Assembly: GCF_002980555.1 (NCBI RefSeq) | Contig: NZ_PVBT01000003.1 | Coordinates: 496,001-560,000, forward strand | Direction: 5' to 3' | DNA length: 64,000 nt | From: Phyllobacterium myrsinacearum | GTDB taxonomy: Bacteria; Pseudomonadota; Alphaproteobacteria; Rhizobiales; Rhizobiaceae | In this document: positions 36,887 to 46,897 of the stretch, in pieces | Numbering within the stretch: position 1 is the stretch's first letter | Layout: each line of letters opens with the position of its first letter | Notes under the pieces: generated by a model | The model's database searches: none | The model's input: the letters and a program-made list of their open reading frames with translations, nothing else | What the model was told of the DNA's origin: nothing | Made by a program: the position numbers and the translations under genes

Positions 36887-39800
36887 TTGCCTATCAAGAA
36901 AATCCTTGTCGCCAACCGATCAGAAATCGCCATCCGGGTTTTCCGCGCCGCCAACGAGCTTGGCATGAAAACCGTGGCGATATGGGCCGAGGAAGACAAG
37001 CTGGCGCTGCACCGTTTCAAGGCGGATGAGTCCTATCAGGTCGGGCGCGGGCCGCATCTGGCCAGGGATATGGGGCCGATCGAAAGCTATCTGTCGATCG
37101 AGGAAATCATCCGCGTGGCAAAGCTGTCGGGTGCCGACGCCATCCACCCGGGTTATGGCCTTTTGTCCGAAAGTCCGGAGTTTGCCGAAGCCTGCGGCGA
37201 AGCCGGGATCATCTTCATCGGGCCGAAGCCCGAAACCATGCGCCGTCTCGGCAACAAGGTCGCCGCCCGCAATCTCGCCATCGAGATCGGTGTTCCCGTC
37301 GTCCCGGCAACCGACCCGCTGCCCGACGACATGGACGAGGTGAAGACGCTTGCCGAGAAGATCGGCTATCCCGTCATGCTGAAGGCGTCCTGGGGCGGCG
37401 GCGGGCGCGGCATGCGCGCCATCTTCTCGCCGGATGACATTGCCCGCGAGGTCACCGAGGGCAAGCGTGAAGCCAAGGCTGCCTTCGGCAAGGATGAGGT
37501 TTACCTTGAAAAGCTGGTGCAGCGTGCGCGCCATGTCGAGGTGCAGATTCTGGGCGATACGCACGGCAATGCGGTGCATCTGTTCGAGCGCGATTGTTCG
37601 ATCCAGCGCCGCAACCAGAAGGTTGTCGAGCGCGCGCCAGCGCCTTACCTCAATGAGGCTCAGCGCAAGGAGATTGCCGATTACGGTCTGAAGATCGCCG
37701 CGGAAACCGCCTATATCGGCGCCGGCACCATCGAATTCCTGATGGATGCCGATACGAATCAGTTCTATTTCATCGAGGTCAATCCGCGTATTCAGGTGGA
37801 GCACACGGTGACCGAGGAAGTCACCGGCATTGATATCGTCAAGGCGCAGATCCGCATTCTGGAAGGCGCGGCGATCGGCACACCGGAATCCGGCGTGCCC
37901 GCGCAGAAAGACATCAAGCTGAACGGCCACGCGCTGCAGTGCCGCATCACCACGGAAGATCCCGAACAGAACTTCATTCCCGATTACGGCCGCATCACCG
38001 CCTATCGCGGTGCAACCGGCTTTGGTATCCGGCTTGACGGCGGTACCGCCTATTCGGGCGCGGTCATTACCCGCTACTACGATCCGCTGCTGGAAAAGAT
38101 CACCGCCTGGTCACCGACCGCGGGCGAGACGATCCAGCGCATGCACCGTGCCCTGCGCGAGTTCCGCATCCGCGGCGTTGCCACCAATCTGACCTTCCTT
38201 GAAGCCATCATCACCCATCCGAAGTTTGCCGATAACAGCTACACCACGAAGTTCATCGACACGACGCCGGAGCTGTTCGAACAGGTGAAGCGCCAGGATC
38301 GCGCCACCAAGCTTCTGACCTATCTGGCCGACGTCACCGTCAATGGCCATCCGGAAACCAAGGGCCGTGCCACGCCGCCGGCCGAAGCGGCGCTGCCGCG
38401 GGTGCCGTTCATTGAAACGCCGATCCCGGATGGCACCAAGCAGTTGCTTGACCAGCTGGGGCCGAAGAAGTTCGGCGAATGGATGCGCAATGAAAAGCGC
38501 GCGCTCTTTACCGATACGACCATGCGCGACGGCCACCAGTCCCTGCTGGCAACGCGGATGCGCACCTTCGATATCGCCCGGGTGGCGGGCACCTACGCAC
38601 GTGCCTTGCCGCAGCTGTTCTCGCTGGAGTGCTGGGGCGGGGCGACGTTCGATGTCGCCATGCGCTTCCTGACGGAAGATCCATGGGAGCGTCTTGCAGA
38701 TGTGCGCGAAGCGGCGCCGAACATCCTGTTGCAGATGCTTTTGCGCGGTGCCAACGGCGTCGGCTACAAGAGCTATCCTGACAATGTGGTCCGCTATTTC
38801 GTGCAGCAGGCCGCCCGCAACGGCGTCGATGTGTTCCGCGTGTTCGACAGCCTCAACTGGGTGGAGAACATGCGCGTCACCATGGATGCGGTGCTGGAGG
38901 AGGACAAGCTGTGTGAAGCGGCCATTTGCTACACCGGCGATATCCTGAATTCCGCCCGGCCGAAATACGACCTGAAATATTATGTCGATCTGGCGCAGGA
39001 AGTGGAGAAGGCAGGCGCGCATATCATTGCGGTCAAGGACATGGCCGGGCTCCTCAAGCCGGGTGCCGCCAAGGTGCTGTTCAAGGCGCTGCGCGAGGCG
39101 ACAGACCTACCGCTGCATTTCCACACGCATGACACGTCAGGCATTTCCGCGGCCACGGTGCTTGCCGCCGTGGATGCGGGCGTCGACGTGGTCGATGCTG
39201 CCATGGATGCTCTTTCCGGCAATACGTCGCAGCCCTGTCTCGGTTCGATCGTCGAAGCCCTCAAGGGCACGGAGCGCGATCCCGGGCTTGATCCGGAATG
39301 GATCCGCCGCATCTCGTTCTACTGGGAGGCGGTCCGCACCCAATATGCGGCATTCGAAAGCGATCTGAAGGGACCGGCGTCGGAAGTCTATCTGCACGAG
39401 ATGCCGGGCGGCCAGTTCACCAACCTGAAGGAACAGGCGCGCTCGCTCGGCCTTGAAACGCGCTGGCACGAAGTTGCTCAGGCCTATGCCGACGTCAATC
39501 AGATGTTTGGCGATATCGTCAAGGTCACACCGTCATCCAAGGTTGTGGGCGACATGGCACTGATGATGGTCAGTCAGGATTTGTCCGTCGCCGACGTGAA
39601 AAACCCGGACAAGGATATTTCCTTCCCGGATTCGGTGGTTTCGATGATGCGCGGGGATCTCGGCCAACCGCCGAAGGGCTGGCCCAAAGATATCCAGAAG
39701 AAGATTTTGAAGGACGAAAAGCCCTTCACCGAGCGGCCCGGCTCGCTCCTGGCGCCGGCCGATCTCGTGGCCGAGCGCAAGGACATCGAGGAAAAGCTGG

Positions 39801-40342
39801 AGCGCAAGGTCAGCGATCAGGAATTTGCCTCCTATCTGATGTATCCGAAAGTGTTCACCGATTTTGCCGTGACACACGGCACCTACGGTCCGACGAGTGT
39901 CCTGCCGACGCATGTCTACTTCTATGGTCTGGCGCAGGAAGAGGAAGTCTTCCTCGATATCGAGCGCGGCAAGACGCTGGTAGTGCGCAATCAGGCAGTG
40001 GGCGAGCCGGATGACAAGGGCATGGTCACCGTGTTCTTCGAAATGAACGGCCAGCCGCGCCGCGTGAAGGTGCCTGATCGCACCCGGGCGGGCAGCGCCG
40101 GGGTCCGCCGCAAGGCAGAGCTTGGCAATGACAAGCATGTCGGTGCGCCGATGCCCGGCATTGTGTCCACCGTGGGTGTTGCAGTCGGCCAGAGGGTCAA
40201 TGCGGGTGACGTACTCCTTTCCATCGAGGCGATGAAGATGGAAACGGCGCTGCGCGCCGAGCGGGACGGGACGCTGGCTGAAATTCTGGTTCGCGCCGGC
40301 GACCAGATCGATGCCAAGGATCTGCTCGCCGTCTACGAGTAA
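36887..40342 (+). CDS. pyc: Pyruvate carboxylase
   Basis: 1151 residues, single-chain form. Domains in order: biotin carboxylase (about 1-480; K-A-S-W-G-G-G-G-R-G-M-R ATP-grasp, E-V-N-P-R-I-Q-V-E-H), carboxyltransferase (about 535-810; D-T-T-M-R-D-G-H-Q-S and F-H-T-H-D-T-S-G metal site), allosteric linker region, and biotin carrier (last 75; biotinyl lysine in E-A-M-K-M). It makes oxaloacetate from pyruvate. The start is TTG 36887 with CGGAG eight bases upstream; the nearby ATG at 36865 is out of frame. Stand-alone gene. Confidence 0.97.
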   Translation: MPIKKILVANRSEIAIRVFRAANELGMKTVAIWAEEDKLALHRFKADESYQVGRGPHLARDMGPIESYLSIEEIIRVAKLSGADAIHPGYGLLSESPEFAEACGEAGIIFIGPKPETMRRLGNKVAARNLAIEIGVPVVPATDPLPDDMDEVKTLAEKIGYPVMLKASWGGGGRGMRAIFSPDDIAREVTEGKREAKAAFGKDEVYLEKLVQRARHVEVQILGDTHGNAVHLFERDCSIQRRNQKVVERAPAPYLNEAQRKEIADYGLKIAAETAYIGAGTIEFLMDADTNQFYFIEVNPRIQVEHTVTEEVTGIDIVKAQIRILEGAAIGTPESGVPAQKDIKLNGHALQCRITTEDPEQNFIPDYGRITAYRGATGFGIRLDGGTAYSGAVITRYYDPLLEKITAWSPTAGETIQRMHRALREFRIRGVATNLTFLEAIITHPKFADNSYTTKFIDTTPELFEQVKRQDRATKLLTYLADVTVNGHPETKGRATPPAEAALPRVPFIETPIPDGTKQLLDQLGPKKFGEWMRNEKRALFTDTTMRDGHQSLLATRMRTFDIARVAGTYARALPQLFSLECWGGATFDVAMRFLTEDPWERLADVREAAPNILLQMLLRGANGVGYKSYPDNVVRYFVQQAARNGVDVFRVFDSLNWVENMRVTMDAVLEEDKLCEAAICYTGDILNSARPKYDLKYYVDLAQEVEKAGAHIIAVKDMAGLLKPGAAKVLFKALREATDLPLHFHTHDTSGISAATVLAAVDAGVDVVDAAMDALSGNTSQPCLGSIVEALKGTERDPGLDPEWIRRISFYWEAVRTQYAAFESDLKGPASEVYLHEMPGGQFTNLKEQARSLGLETRWHEVAQAYADVNQMFGDIVKVTPSSKVVGDMALMMVSQDLSVADVKNPDKDISFPDSVVSMMRGDLGQPPKGWPKDIQKKILKDEKPFTERPGSLLAPADLVAERKDIEEKLERKVSDQEFASYLMYPKVFTDFAVTHGTYGPTSVLPTHVYFYGLAQEEEVFLDIERGKTLVVRNQAVGEPDDKGMVTVFFEMNGQPRRVKVPDRTRAGSAGVRRKAELGNDKHVGAPMPGIVSTVGVAVGQRVNAGDVLLSIEAMKMETALRAERDGTLAEILVRAGDQIDAKDLLAVYE

Positions 40343-40376
40343 GGCCATCTGGCCATTGCCTGATGGAGCATATCCG

Positions 40377-40430
40377 TGCCTGTTTATGCGCATATCGGCA
40401 TAAACAGGCATTGAACAATGCGCATATGCG
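40377..40430. promoter_or_regulatory. Nested palindromes upstream of the deoR-type gene
   Basis: TGCCTGTTTATG (40377-40388) and CATAAACAGGCA (40399-40410) are perfect 12-bp inverted arms around CGCATATCGG. Overlapping them is TATGCGCATA (40385-40394), and 30 bases on comes CGCATATGCG (40421-40430). The array lies between pyc and the regulator and looks like an autoregulatory operator; it could also act as a factor-independent stop for pyc, though no T run follows. Confidence 0.6.
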
Positions 40431-40500
40431 AAGTATGGTCGGGTCCTGAGGTCCGCAGCCGATGCGGATTGTGAGCGCGCATGTGCAGGATATGTCCATA

Positions 40501-41283
40501 ATGAGCAAAGACCTGTCGCCGGACGAACGCAAGGACATGATCCTCAAACGGGTCAATGAATCCGGCCGCATCCTGGCGAATGCCGTCGCGGCGGAATTCG
40601 GGGTGTCGGAAGATTCCATACGCCGGGATTTGCGCGAGTTGTCCGAAGCAGGGCTTGTCCAGCGCTTTCACGGCGGTGCAGCGCGCAGCAGTTCGAGCTT
40701 TCGCAGCTTTCAGCAGCGCGCCAGGGATGAAACGGCCGGTAAAAAGGCGGTGGCCGCCGTTGCCGCCGAACGAATTGCCCCGAATTCCACCATGCTTCTC
40801 GATTCGAGCACGACGGTGCTCGAGTTTGTCCGCGCCCTTCCGGTCAACCTGCAAATGCGCATTATCACGAGTTCGCCGGATATTGCCTCGGCCGCTCTCG
40901 ACCATCCCCTATGCGAGGTTATTCTCCTCGGCGGCACGCTGAACCGCTTCACCCGCAGCGTCATCGGGCAGTCGCCCCTTGCCGAAGTGCAGCTCATGCA
41001 TGTCGATTACTGCGTGCTCGGCGCCTGCGCCATCGATGAGAGTCTGACACTGCGCGCCGAGAACTACGAGGATGCGCACCTGAAACTGGCCATGAGCAAG
41101 GCAAGCAATGAAGTAATGCTGCTTGCCACGGCTGAAAAGCTGCTGAAGCAGGCGCCCTTTGCCATCGCACCCATCTCGGCCATATCCACGCTGATTACCG
41201 ACAGAACCGCCGATCCGTCGATCGTGGAGCGGATTCGCGGCGCGGGGGTCGAAGTCGTCATTGCCGATGGACATGCCGCGTGA
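40501..41283 (+). CDS. DeoR family transcriptional regulator
   Basis: 260 residues: N-terminal winged helix (E-R-K-D-M-I-L-K-R-V-N-E-S-G; V-A-A-E-F-G-V-S-E-D-S-I-R-R-D-L-R-E-L) and the DeoR-type sugar-phosphate sensor domain (L-D-S-S-T-T-V; I-I-T-S-S-P-D-I-A; L-G-G-T-L-N). ATG 40501 lies ten bases from GCAGGA. It is coupled to the downstream MFS gene, so a sugar or polyol carrier is the likely target. Confidence 0.92.
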   Translation: MSKDLSPDERKDMILKRVNESGRILANAVAAEFGVSEDSIRRDLRELSEAGLVQRFHGGAARSSSSFRSFQQRARDETAGKKAVAAVAAERIAPNSTMLLDSSTTVLEFVRALPVNLQMRIITSSPDIASAALDHPLCEVILLGGTLNRFTRSVIGQSPLAEVQLMHVDYCVLGACAIDESLTLRAENYEDAHLKLAMSKASNEVMLLATAEKLLKQAPFAIAPISAISTLITDRTADPSIVERIRGAGVEVVIADGHAA

Positions 41284-41321
41284 TGTCCATCCTGTCCGAA
41301 ATTCAAGCTGGTGATAAAATT

Positions 41322-42500
41322 ATGGATGCCTCGCTCTACAGGAAGAAAGCCGTCTATGGCCGCTGGGCGGTTGCCAGCGCCTTCTTCTTCAATGGTTTTC
41401 TCGTCGGCAGCTGGGCGCCGCAGATCCCCGTGTTCATGACCCGCCTGCACATCAGCGAATTCACGCTCGGCCTGATGATCCTGGTCTTCGGCCTTGGTGC
41501 CCTGGCAGCCATGCCCTGGTGCGGCTACCTGATTGGCCGGTATGGCTCGCGGGCGGTGGTCAAGGGTTTTGCCATCTTCTGCAGCTTTTCCCTGCTCCTG
41601 GTGGCGCTGGCTCCGAATGTCTACATTGCTGCGCCTGCGCTTTTCCTCTTCGGTGCCGTCATCGGCGGCATGGATGTGGCCATGAATGCCAATGCCGTGG
41701 AGGTGGAGAAAAAACTGTCGCGCGCCGTCATGTCGTCCTCGCACGGCTTCTGGAGCCTTGGCGGCTTTGCCGGGGGCGCGCTTGGCGGTCTGCTGATCGA
41801 AGCGCAGGGTCATCTTGTTCATGCAACGGTGGTCACCGCCATTGCCGTTGTTCTCGGGCTTGCCGCATTCCGCTTCATGATCACCGAAGATGCGCCGGTG
41901 GTGCACGAGAAGAAGGGCAAGCTGGCTTTCCCGACCAACCCGCTGATTTACCTCATCGGCATCATGGCGCTTTTCTCCATGGTTCCCGAAGGCTCCGTGC
42001 TTGACTGGGCGGCCCTCTATCTCAAGCAGGAGCGCGGTGCCGATATTGCCACGGCCGGATTTGCCTTCGCGGCATTTTCGGGAACGATGTCCGTCATGCG
42101 CTTTTTGGGTGATGGCGTGCGCAACCGCTTCGGTGCGGTAAAGACATTGCGGATTTCCGCACTGATCGGCGCGTCGGGCATGCTGGTTGCAAGCCTGGCG
42201 CCAAGCCCCTGGATCGCTATTCTCGCCTTTGCATTTGCGGGGCTGGGTATTGCCAACATGGTGCCCATCGCCTTCTCGGCTGCGGGCAACCAGAAGGGAA
42301 CGTCTTCGGGCGTTGCCCTCAGCCTCGTCACGCTGATGGGTTATTCCGGCATTCTGGTCGCGCCCTCGGCAATCGGCTTTGTCGGCGGGCGCACGGGTTT
42401 CGCTCCGGTCTATATGGTGCTCGCCTGCCTGCTCATCGTGGTCTTCCTGATGGCCAATCTTGCCGCCAGCGCCGACCGCAACGAAAATCCGGACAGCTGA
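41322..42500 (+). CDS. MFS transporter, YbjJ/FucP-like
   Basis: About 392 residues, twelve hydrophobic segments. F-F-F-N-G-F-L-V-G-S-W-A-P-Q-I-P opening and G-x-D-V-A-M-N-A-N-A-V-E-V-E in the fourth helix region are typical of the YbjJ-type MFS branch. Paired with a DeoR regulator, which suggests a sugar or polyol. ATG 41283, overlapping the deoR stop (TGATG), is an equally open start that would add 13 residues and couple translation; I report 41322 because GGTGAT lies just upstream. Confidence 0.82.
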   Translation: MDASLYRKKAVYGRWAVASAFFFNGFLVGSWAPQIPVFMTRLHISEFTLGLMILVFGLGALAAMPWCGYLIGRYGSRAVVKGFAIFCSFSLLLVALAPNVYIAAPALFLFGAVIGGMDVAMNANAVEVEKKLSRAVMSSSHGFWSLGGFAGGALGGLLIEAQGHLVHATVVTAIAVVLGLAAFRFMITEDAPVVHEKKGKLAFPTNPLIYLIGIMALFSMVPEGSVLDWAALYLKQERGADIATAGFAFAAFSGTMSVMRFLGDGVRNRFGAVKTLRISALIGASGMLVASLAPSPWIAILAFAFAGLGIANMVPIAFSAAGNQKGTSSGVALSLVTLMGYSGILVAPSAIGFVGGRTGFAPVYMVLACLLIVVFLMANLAASADRNENPDS

Positions 42501-42501
42501 T

Positions 42502-43623
42502 TTATGCCCGGCGCCGCGCCGCGATAGCAGGTTTCTTGCGCTGCAGGAGGAAGTCGGTTACCCGCCGCCCGGCCTTGTGGGCTTTCAGCCCGACATTCAT
42601 CTCGGGAGAAAGCTCACCGGAGAGATCGAGTGTCGCGTTTTCGCCCACCGCATCGAAATGCTCTTCCAGCCAGTCATCGGCCGCGGCCTGGCCGAGGTCG
42701 CGCAGATATTCAAGAAAAGCCCATTCCGCATTGATCTTCGACGAGGCCGCCAGGCCGGCCAGCGCCACATCGGCATCGATCCGGTGCATGCGGATATGCT
42801 TGTATTCGCCATGTTCGATCCGCCCCGCATCGATCAGCGAATTGACGAAGGCAATCGAACGGAATTCGCGCAGGAGTGCTGCGTTGAAGGTGATCTCGTC
42901 GATACGGTCGGTGATTTCGCGGGCCGTCTTCGGCGCGCCGCGCCGTTCGATCGGGTTGATCTGGATAAGCAGCAGATCTTCGCTCTTGGTCGAATAGAAG
43001 AAGGGATAGAGCGCCGGATTGCCGCCATAGCCGCCATCCCAGTAAGGCTCGCCTTCAATCTCCACCGCCTGGAAAATATAGGGCAGGCAGGCAGATGCCA
43101 TCACCACGTCGGCGTTGAGTTCCGACTGCGAGAAGACCCGCAGGCGGCCGCTTTCCACATTGGTGGCGGAAATGAACAGCTTGAGCGCCGAACAGGCTTT
43201 CACCCGGTCGAAATCAATCTCGCGCTCGACCACATCCCGCAGCGGGTTGAGGTTGAACGGATTGAACTCATAGGGCGAAAACATACGCGAGAACTGTTCG
43301 AACAGATTGTACCCGACGCCATTCTCGACGGACCAGTTGCCGAAGAAGCGATCCCACGGCGTGCGCTGAACCGGGCTAAACTGCCCGGTGCGGCCCACCG
43401 CCCGCCAGAACTCATAGAGTTTTTCGCGGGCACCGTCGGGACCGTTGCGGCTCCAGCCATCAGCCAGCGCGACGGCATTCATGGCACCGGCGCTGGTGCC
43501 GGATATGCCCTCGATGGTCAGGCGGCCATCTTCGAGAATGCGGTCGAGAACGCCCCAGGTGAAAGCGCCATGCGAGCCGCCGCCCTGCAGTGCGATGTTG
43601 ATGACTTTGGGTTTGTGATTCAT
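42502..43623 (-). CDS. Patatin-like serine hydrolase
   Basis: 373 residues. Patatin catalytic features: oxyanion loop G-G-G-S-H-G at 14-19, nucleophile Ser44 in G-T-S-A-G, and catalytic Asp in Y-W-D-G-G-Y-G-G near 202. No signal peptide, so cytoplasmic. The ATG overlaps the stop of the 3-hydroxybutyrate dehydrogenase gene by one base (TGATG), giving tight coupling. The family hydrolyses lipid or other acyl esters; given the partner, a role in polyhydroxybutyrate or 3-hydroxyacyl-ester turnover is an inference worth testing. Confidence 0.88.
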   Translation of the reverse strand: MNHKPKVINIALQGGGSHGAFTWGVLDRILEDGRLTIEGISGTSAGAMNAVALADGWSRNGPDGAREKLYEFWRAVGRTGQFSPVQRTPWDRFFGNWSVENGVGYNLFEQFSRMFSPYEFNPFNLNPLRDVVEREIDFDRVKACSALKLFISATNVESGRLRVFSQSELNADVVMASACLPYIFQAVEIEGEPYWDGGYGGNPALYPFFYSTKSEDLLLIQINPIERRGAPKTAREITDRIDEITFNAALLREFRSIAFVNSLIDAGRIEHGEYKHIRMHRIDADVALAGLAASSKINAEWAFLEYLRDLGQAAADDWLEEHFDAVGENATLDLSGELSPEMNVGLKAHKAGRRVTDFLLQRKKPAIAARRRA

Positions 43624-44402
43624 CACTGCGCCGTCCAGCCGCCATCGACGGAAATGGATGTGCCGGTGATCTGCGCCGCCGCATCGCTGGCGAGGAACAC
43701 CACCGTTGCGCCGATCTGGTCGACCGTGGCGAATTCCTTGGTTGCCTGCCTGTCCAGCATGACTTCGCGGATGACCGTTTCGCGGTCCATGTTGTGCGCC
43801 TTCATCTGGTCGGGGATCTGGGCTTCGACGAGCGGCGTCAGGACATAGCCGGGGCAGATGGCATTGCTGGTGATGTGTTTTTCCGCCACCTCAAGCGCGA
43901 CGGTTTTGGTCAGTCCGAGAATGCCGTGCTTGGCTGCCACATAGGCCGATTTGAACGGCGATGCGCGCAGACCATGGGCCGAGGCGATATTGATGATACG
44001 GCCCCATCCGGCCTTCTTCATATAGGGAAGCGCGGCAGCGGTGGTATGGAACGCCGAGGTCAGGTTGATGGCGATGATCGCATCCCATTTTTCCGCCGGG
44101 AATTCGTCGACCGGCGCGACAAACTGGATGCCGGCATTGTTGACCAGCACATCGACGCTGCCGAATGTCGCGGCGGCCTGGTCGATCAGGGCGCGGCATT
44201 CATCCCCCTTGGACATGTCGGCCTTGATATAGGCAACGCCCGTGGCATGCTGTGCGGCGATCTGCTTGGCAAGATCGTGGTCTTCCGGACGGTCGGTGAA
44301 GGAATTGATCACCACATTGTAACCCGCCGCTGCGAGCGCGTGGGCGGAACCCAGTCCGATGCCGGAGTTGGAACCTGTGACGACTGCGGTCTTCTTGGCC
44401 AT
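43623..44402 (-). CDS. bdhA: 3-hydroxybutyrate dehydrogenase
   Basis: 259-residue short-chain dehydrogenase: T-G-S-N-S-G-I-G-L-G cofactor loop, N-N-A-G, catalytic S...Y-V-A-A-K. The sequence A-H-G-L-R-A-S-P-F-K-S-A-Y-V-A-A-K-H-G and C-P-G-Y-V-L-T-P-L-V-E are typical of BdhA. It oxidises D-3-hydroxybutyrate to acetoacetate with NAD, the last step of PHB use. AAAGGAAG precedes ATG 44402. Operon with the patatin gene. Confidence 0.93.
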   Translation of the reverse strand: MAKKTAVVTGSNSGIGLGSAHALAAAGYNVVINSFTDRPEDHDLAKQIAAQHATGVAYIKADMSKGDECRALIDQAAATFGSVDVLVNNAGIQFVAPVDEFPAEKWDAIIAINLTSAFHTTAAALPYMKKAGWGRIINIASAHGLRASPFKSAYVAAKHGILGLTKTVALEVAEKHITSNAICPGYVLTPLVEAQIPDQMKAHNMDRETVIREVMLDRQATKEFATVDQIGATVVFLASDAAAQITGTSISVDGGWTAQ

Positions 44403-44618
44403 GAGAAACTTCCTTTGGTTTAACAACCGTGTTGAAGGCGTGTGGAATATATTGCATTGCAGCAAGATTACCAGCTTTGGAACGTGAACACTTTGTCATA
44501 CGCTTCACTGTGCCGTGATCGGGAAGCGCATTTGCTTTGAATTTGCCGCGTTCATGTCACATGGTGTTGACACAAGGCGTTCCCTGCGCCACGTGAAGGG
44601 AATATCTGGAGTTTGACA

Positions 44619-45875
44619 ATGTCTGACTATTATTCGCAGCCCTTTGCCCGCCGCGCCTCCGTTGGCGTCGATGTGGGCGGGGTCATGGTTGGCGGAAGCG
44701 CGCCTGTCGTCGTGCAGTCGATGACCAACACGGATACGGCCGATGTGGACGGCACCGTGGCGCAGGTCGCCGCCCTTTTCCATGCCGGGTCGCAGATCGT
44801 CCGTATCACCGTTGACCGGGATGAATCCGCCGCTGCCGTGCCGAAAATCCGCGAGAGACTGGACCGGCTTGGCCTGAACGTGCCGCTGGTCGGCGATTTC
44901 CACTATATCGGTCACAAGCTGCTGGCCGACCACCCGGCCTGCGCCGAAGCGCTGGCGAAATACCGCATCAACCCTGGTAATGTCGGCTTCAAGGACAAGA
45001 AGGATGCCCAGTTCGGTGCCATCATCGAAATGGCGATCCGCTACGACAAGCCGGTGCGTATCGGCGTCAACTGGGGTTCGCTCGATCAGGAACTGTTGAC
45101 GGCGCTGATGGACCAGAACCATGCGGCCGGCGCGCCCCTGACGGCGGAACAGGTGACGCGCGAGGCCATTGTCCAGTCCGCGCTGATTTCCGCGCAATTG
45201 GCCGAAGAAATCGGCCTGCCACGCTCCAAGATCATCCTTTCAGCCAAGGTCAGCCAGGTGCAGGATTTGATTGCGGTTTATGCGGAGCTGGCGCGGCGCT
45301 GCGATCATGCGCTGCATCTCGGCCTTACCGAAGCCGGCATGGGCTCCAAGGGCATCGTTGCCTCCTCGGCGGCGCTCGGCATTCTCCTGCAGCAGGGTAT
45401 CGGCGATACGATCCGCATATCGCTGACACCGGAACCGAACGGTGACCGGACGCGCGAAGTGCAGGTGGCGCAGGAATTGCTGCAGACCATGGGCTTTCGC
45501 CAGTTCATCCCGATTGTCGCGGCCTGTCCGGGTTGCGGGCGGACCACGTCGACGGTGTTTCAGGAACTGGCGCAGTCGATCCAGAGCGATATTCGCGACA
45601 ACATGCCGGTCTGGCGCGAGAAATATCCCGGCGTTGAAGCGCTCAATGTTGCGGTGATGGGTTGCATCGTCAACGGGCCGGGTGAATCCAAGATGGCCGA
45701 TATCGGCATTTCACTGCCGGGAACCGGAGAAACGCCGACGGCCCCGGTCTTTGTCGACGGCAAGAAAGTGGCGACCCTGCGCGGTGCAGGCATCGCCAAG
45801 GAATTCCAGAAGATGGTTGCCGATTATATCGAAAACCGCTTCGGCCAGGGCGCAGGCTCGCACGCAGCCGAATAG
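44619..45875 (+). CDS. ispG: 4-hydroxy-3-methylbut-2-enyl-diphosphate synthase
   Basis: 418 residues. [11 protein letters not shown] start, the family's E-A-G-M-G-S-K-G-I region, and iron-sulfur cysteines in C-P-G-C-G-R-T and G-C-I-V-N-G-P-G-E. Radical/4Fe-4S enzyme of the MEP isoprenoid pathway. ATG 44619 follows CTGGAG. Converges on ispA, also isoprenoid, with a three-base gap. Confidence 0.95.
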   Translation: MSDYYSQPFARRASVGVDVGGVMVGGSAPVVVQSMTNTDTADVDGTVAQVAALFHAGSQIVRITVDRDESAAAVPKIRERLDRLGLNVPLVGDFHYIGHKLLADHPACAEALAKYRINPGNVGFKDKKDAQFGAIIEMAIRYDKPVRIGVNWGSLDQELLTALMDQNHAAGAPLTAEQVTREAIVQSALISAQLAEEIGLPRSKIILSAKVSQVQDLIAVYAELARRCDHALHLGLTEAGMGSKGIVASSAALGILLQQGIGDTIRISLTPEPNGDRTREVQVAQELLQTMGFRQFIPIVAACPGCGRTTSTVFQELAQSIQSDIRDNMPVWREKYPGVEALNVAVMGCIVNGPGESKMADIGISLPGTGETPTAPVFVDGKKVATLRGAGIAKEFQKMVADYIENRFGQGAGSHAAE

Positions 45876-45878
45876 AGT

Positions 45879-46799
45879 CTAGCTCTGCCGCTCGGCGATG
45901 AACCGTGCGGCCTGCTTGAGCAGGGCAGCTTTTTCGCCGAAAGGCGCAAGCAGTTCCTCGGCCTGTGCCACCAGTCCGCTCAACTGGCGTTTCGTCCAGT
46001 CGATCCCGTGCAGCGAAACCAGCGTGGCCTTGCCCGCTGCCGCATCCTTGCCGGTGGCTTTGCCCATATGGGCGGCATCGGCGGTGACATCGAGCAGATC
46101 GTCGGCCAGCTGAAAGGCCAGGCCAATGGCCGAACCATATTCCGCCAGCCGTTCGCGATCCTCAGGGTTGGCATTGCCGATCATGGCACCGGCTTCGCAG
46201 GCGAAACGGATCAGCGCGCCGGTTTTCATGGCCTGCAGGCGGATGATGCCGGCCTCGTCGGGCTTGACCTTTTCCGCTTCCAGATCAAGCGCCTGGCCGC
46301 CGGTCATGCCGCCGATGCCGGCAGCGCGTGCCAGAGCCGTTACCAATGCAACCTTGGCGCCGGGATCAAGCTCCGTTGCCTCGGCTGCAATCAGTTCGAA
46401 GGCATAGGTCAGGAGGCTGTCCCCCGCGAGGATTGCCGCTGCCTCGTCGAACTTGCGATGCACCGTCGGCTGGCCGCGGCGCATATCGTCATTGTCCATG
46501 GCCGGAAGATCGTCATGCACGAGCGAATAGCTGTGGATGCATTCGAGCGCTGCTGCTACCCGCAATGCCGCAGGGGTGCCGGCGCCGAAGAGGGCTGCGC
46601 TTTCCATGACGAGGAAGGGGCGCAGGCGCTTGCCGCCATTGAGAACGCCGTGCCGCATGGCTGCCATGAGGCGCGGCGGACGGCTGATCTCGCCATCTTG
46701 CGGCTGATCCGAGAGCAGGTCTGTCAGCAGCGCTTCCACCGCGGCGGCGCGATGCAGCAATGTCATTTGAAACAGGGAAGTGTCTTGATCGGTCATCAT
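45879..46799 (-). CDS. ispA: Polyprenyl synthetase, likely farnesyl diphosphate synthase
   Basis: 306 residues. First Asp-rich motif H-D-D-L-P-A-M-D-N-D-D-M-R-R-G and second D-D-L-L-D, with G-G-K-R-L-R-P ahead of them; the residues around the first motif fit short-chain (C15) synthases. Starts M-M-T-D-Q-D-T-S at 46799 or 46796. Supplies precursors for quinones and undecaprenyl phosphate. Product length is inferred. Confidence 0.9.
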   Translation of the reverse strand: MMTDQDTSLFQMTLLHRAAAVEALLTDLLSDQPQDGEISRPPRLMAAMRHGVLNGGKRLRPFLVMESAALFGAGTPAALRVAAALECIHSYSLVHDDLPAMDNDDMRRGQPTVHRKFDEAAAILAGDSLLTYAFELIAAEATELDPGAKVALVTALARAAGIGGMTGGQALDLEAEKVKPDEAGIIRLQAMKTGALIRFACEAGAMIGNANPEDRERLAEYGSAIGLAFQLADDLLDVTADAAHMGKATGKDAAAGKATLVSLHGIDWTKRQLSGLVAQAEELLAPFGEKAALLKQAARFIAERQS

Positions 46800-46897
46800 G
46801 ATCTGGCAATGAGCGAAAAATCGCCGTCCGGTCAATGATTAGATGTGCTGCTTTTGCATTTTTGCCTTGTTGTCATTGTGAACATGGCCGCAAAGAC

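Noticed and set aside
44567-44595. ispG promoter from TTGACA at 44567
   Set aside because: No acceptable -10 sequence at 16-18 bases.
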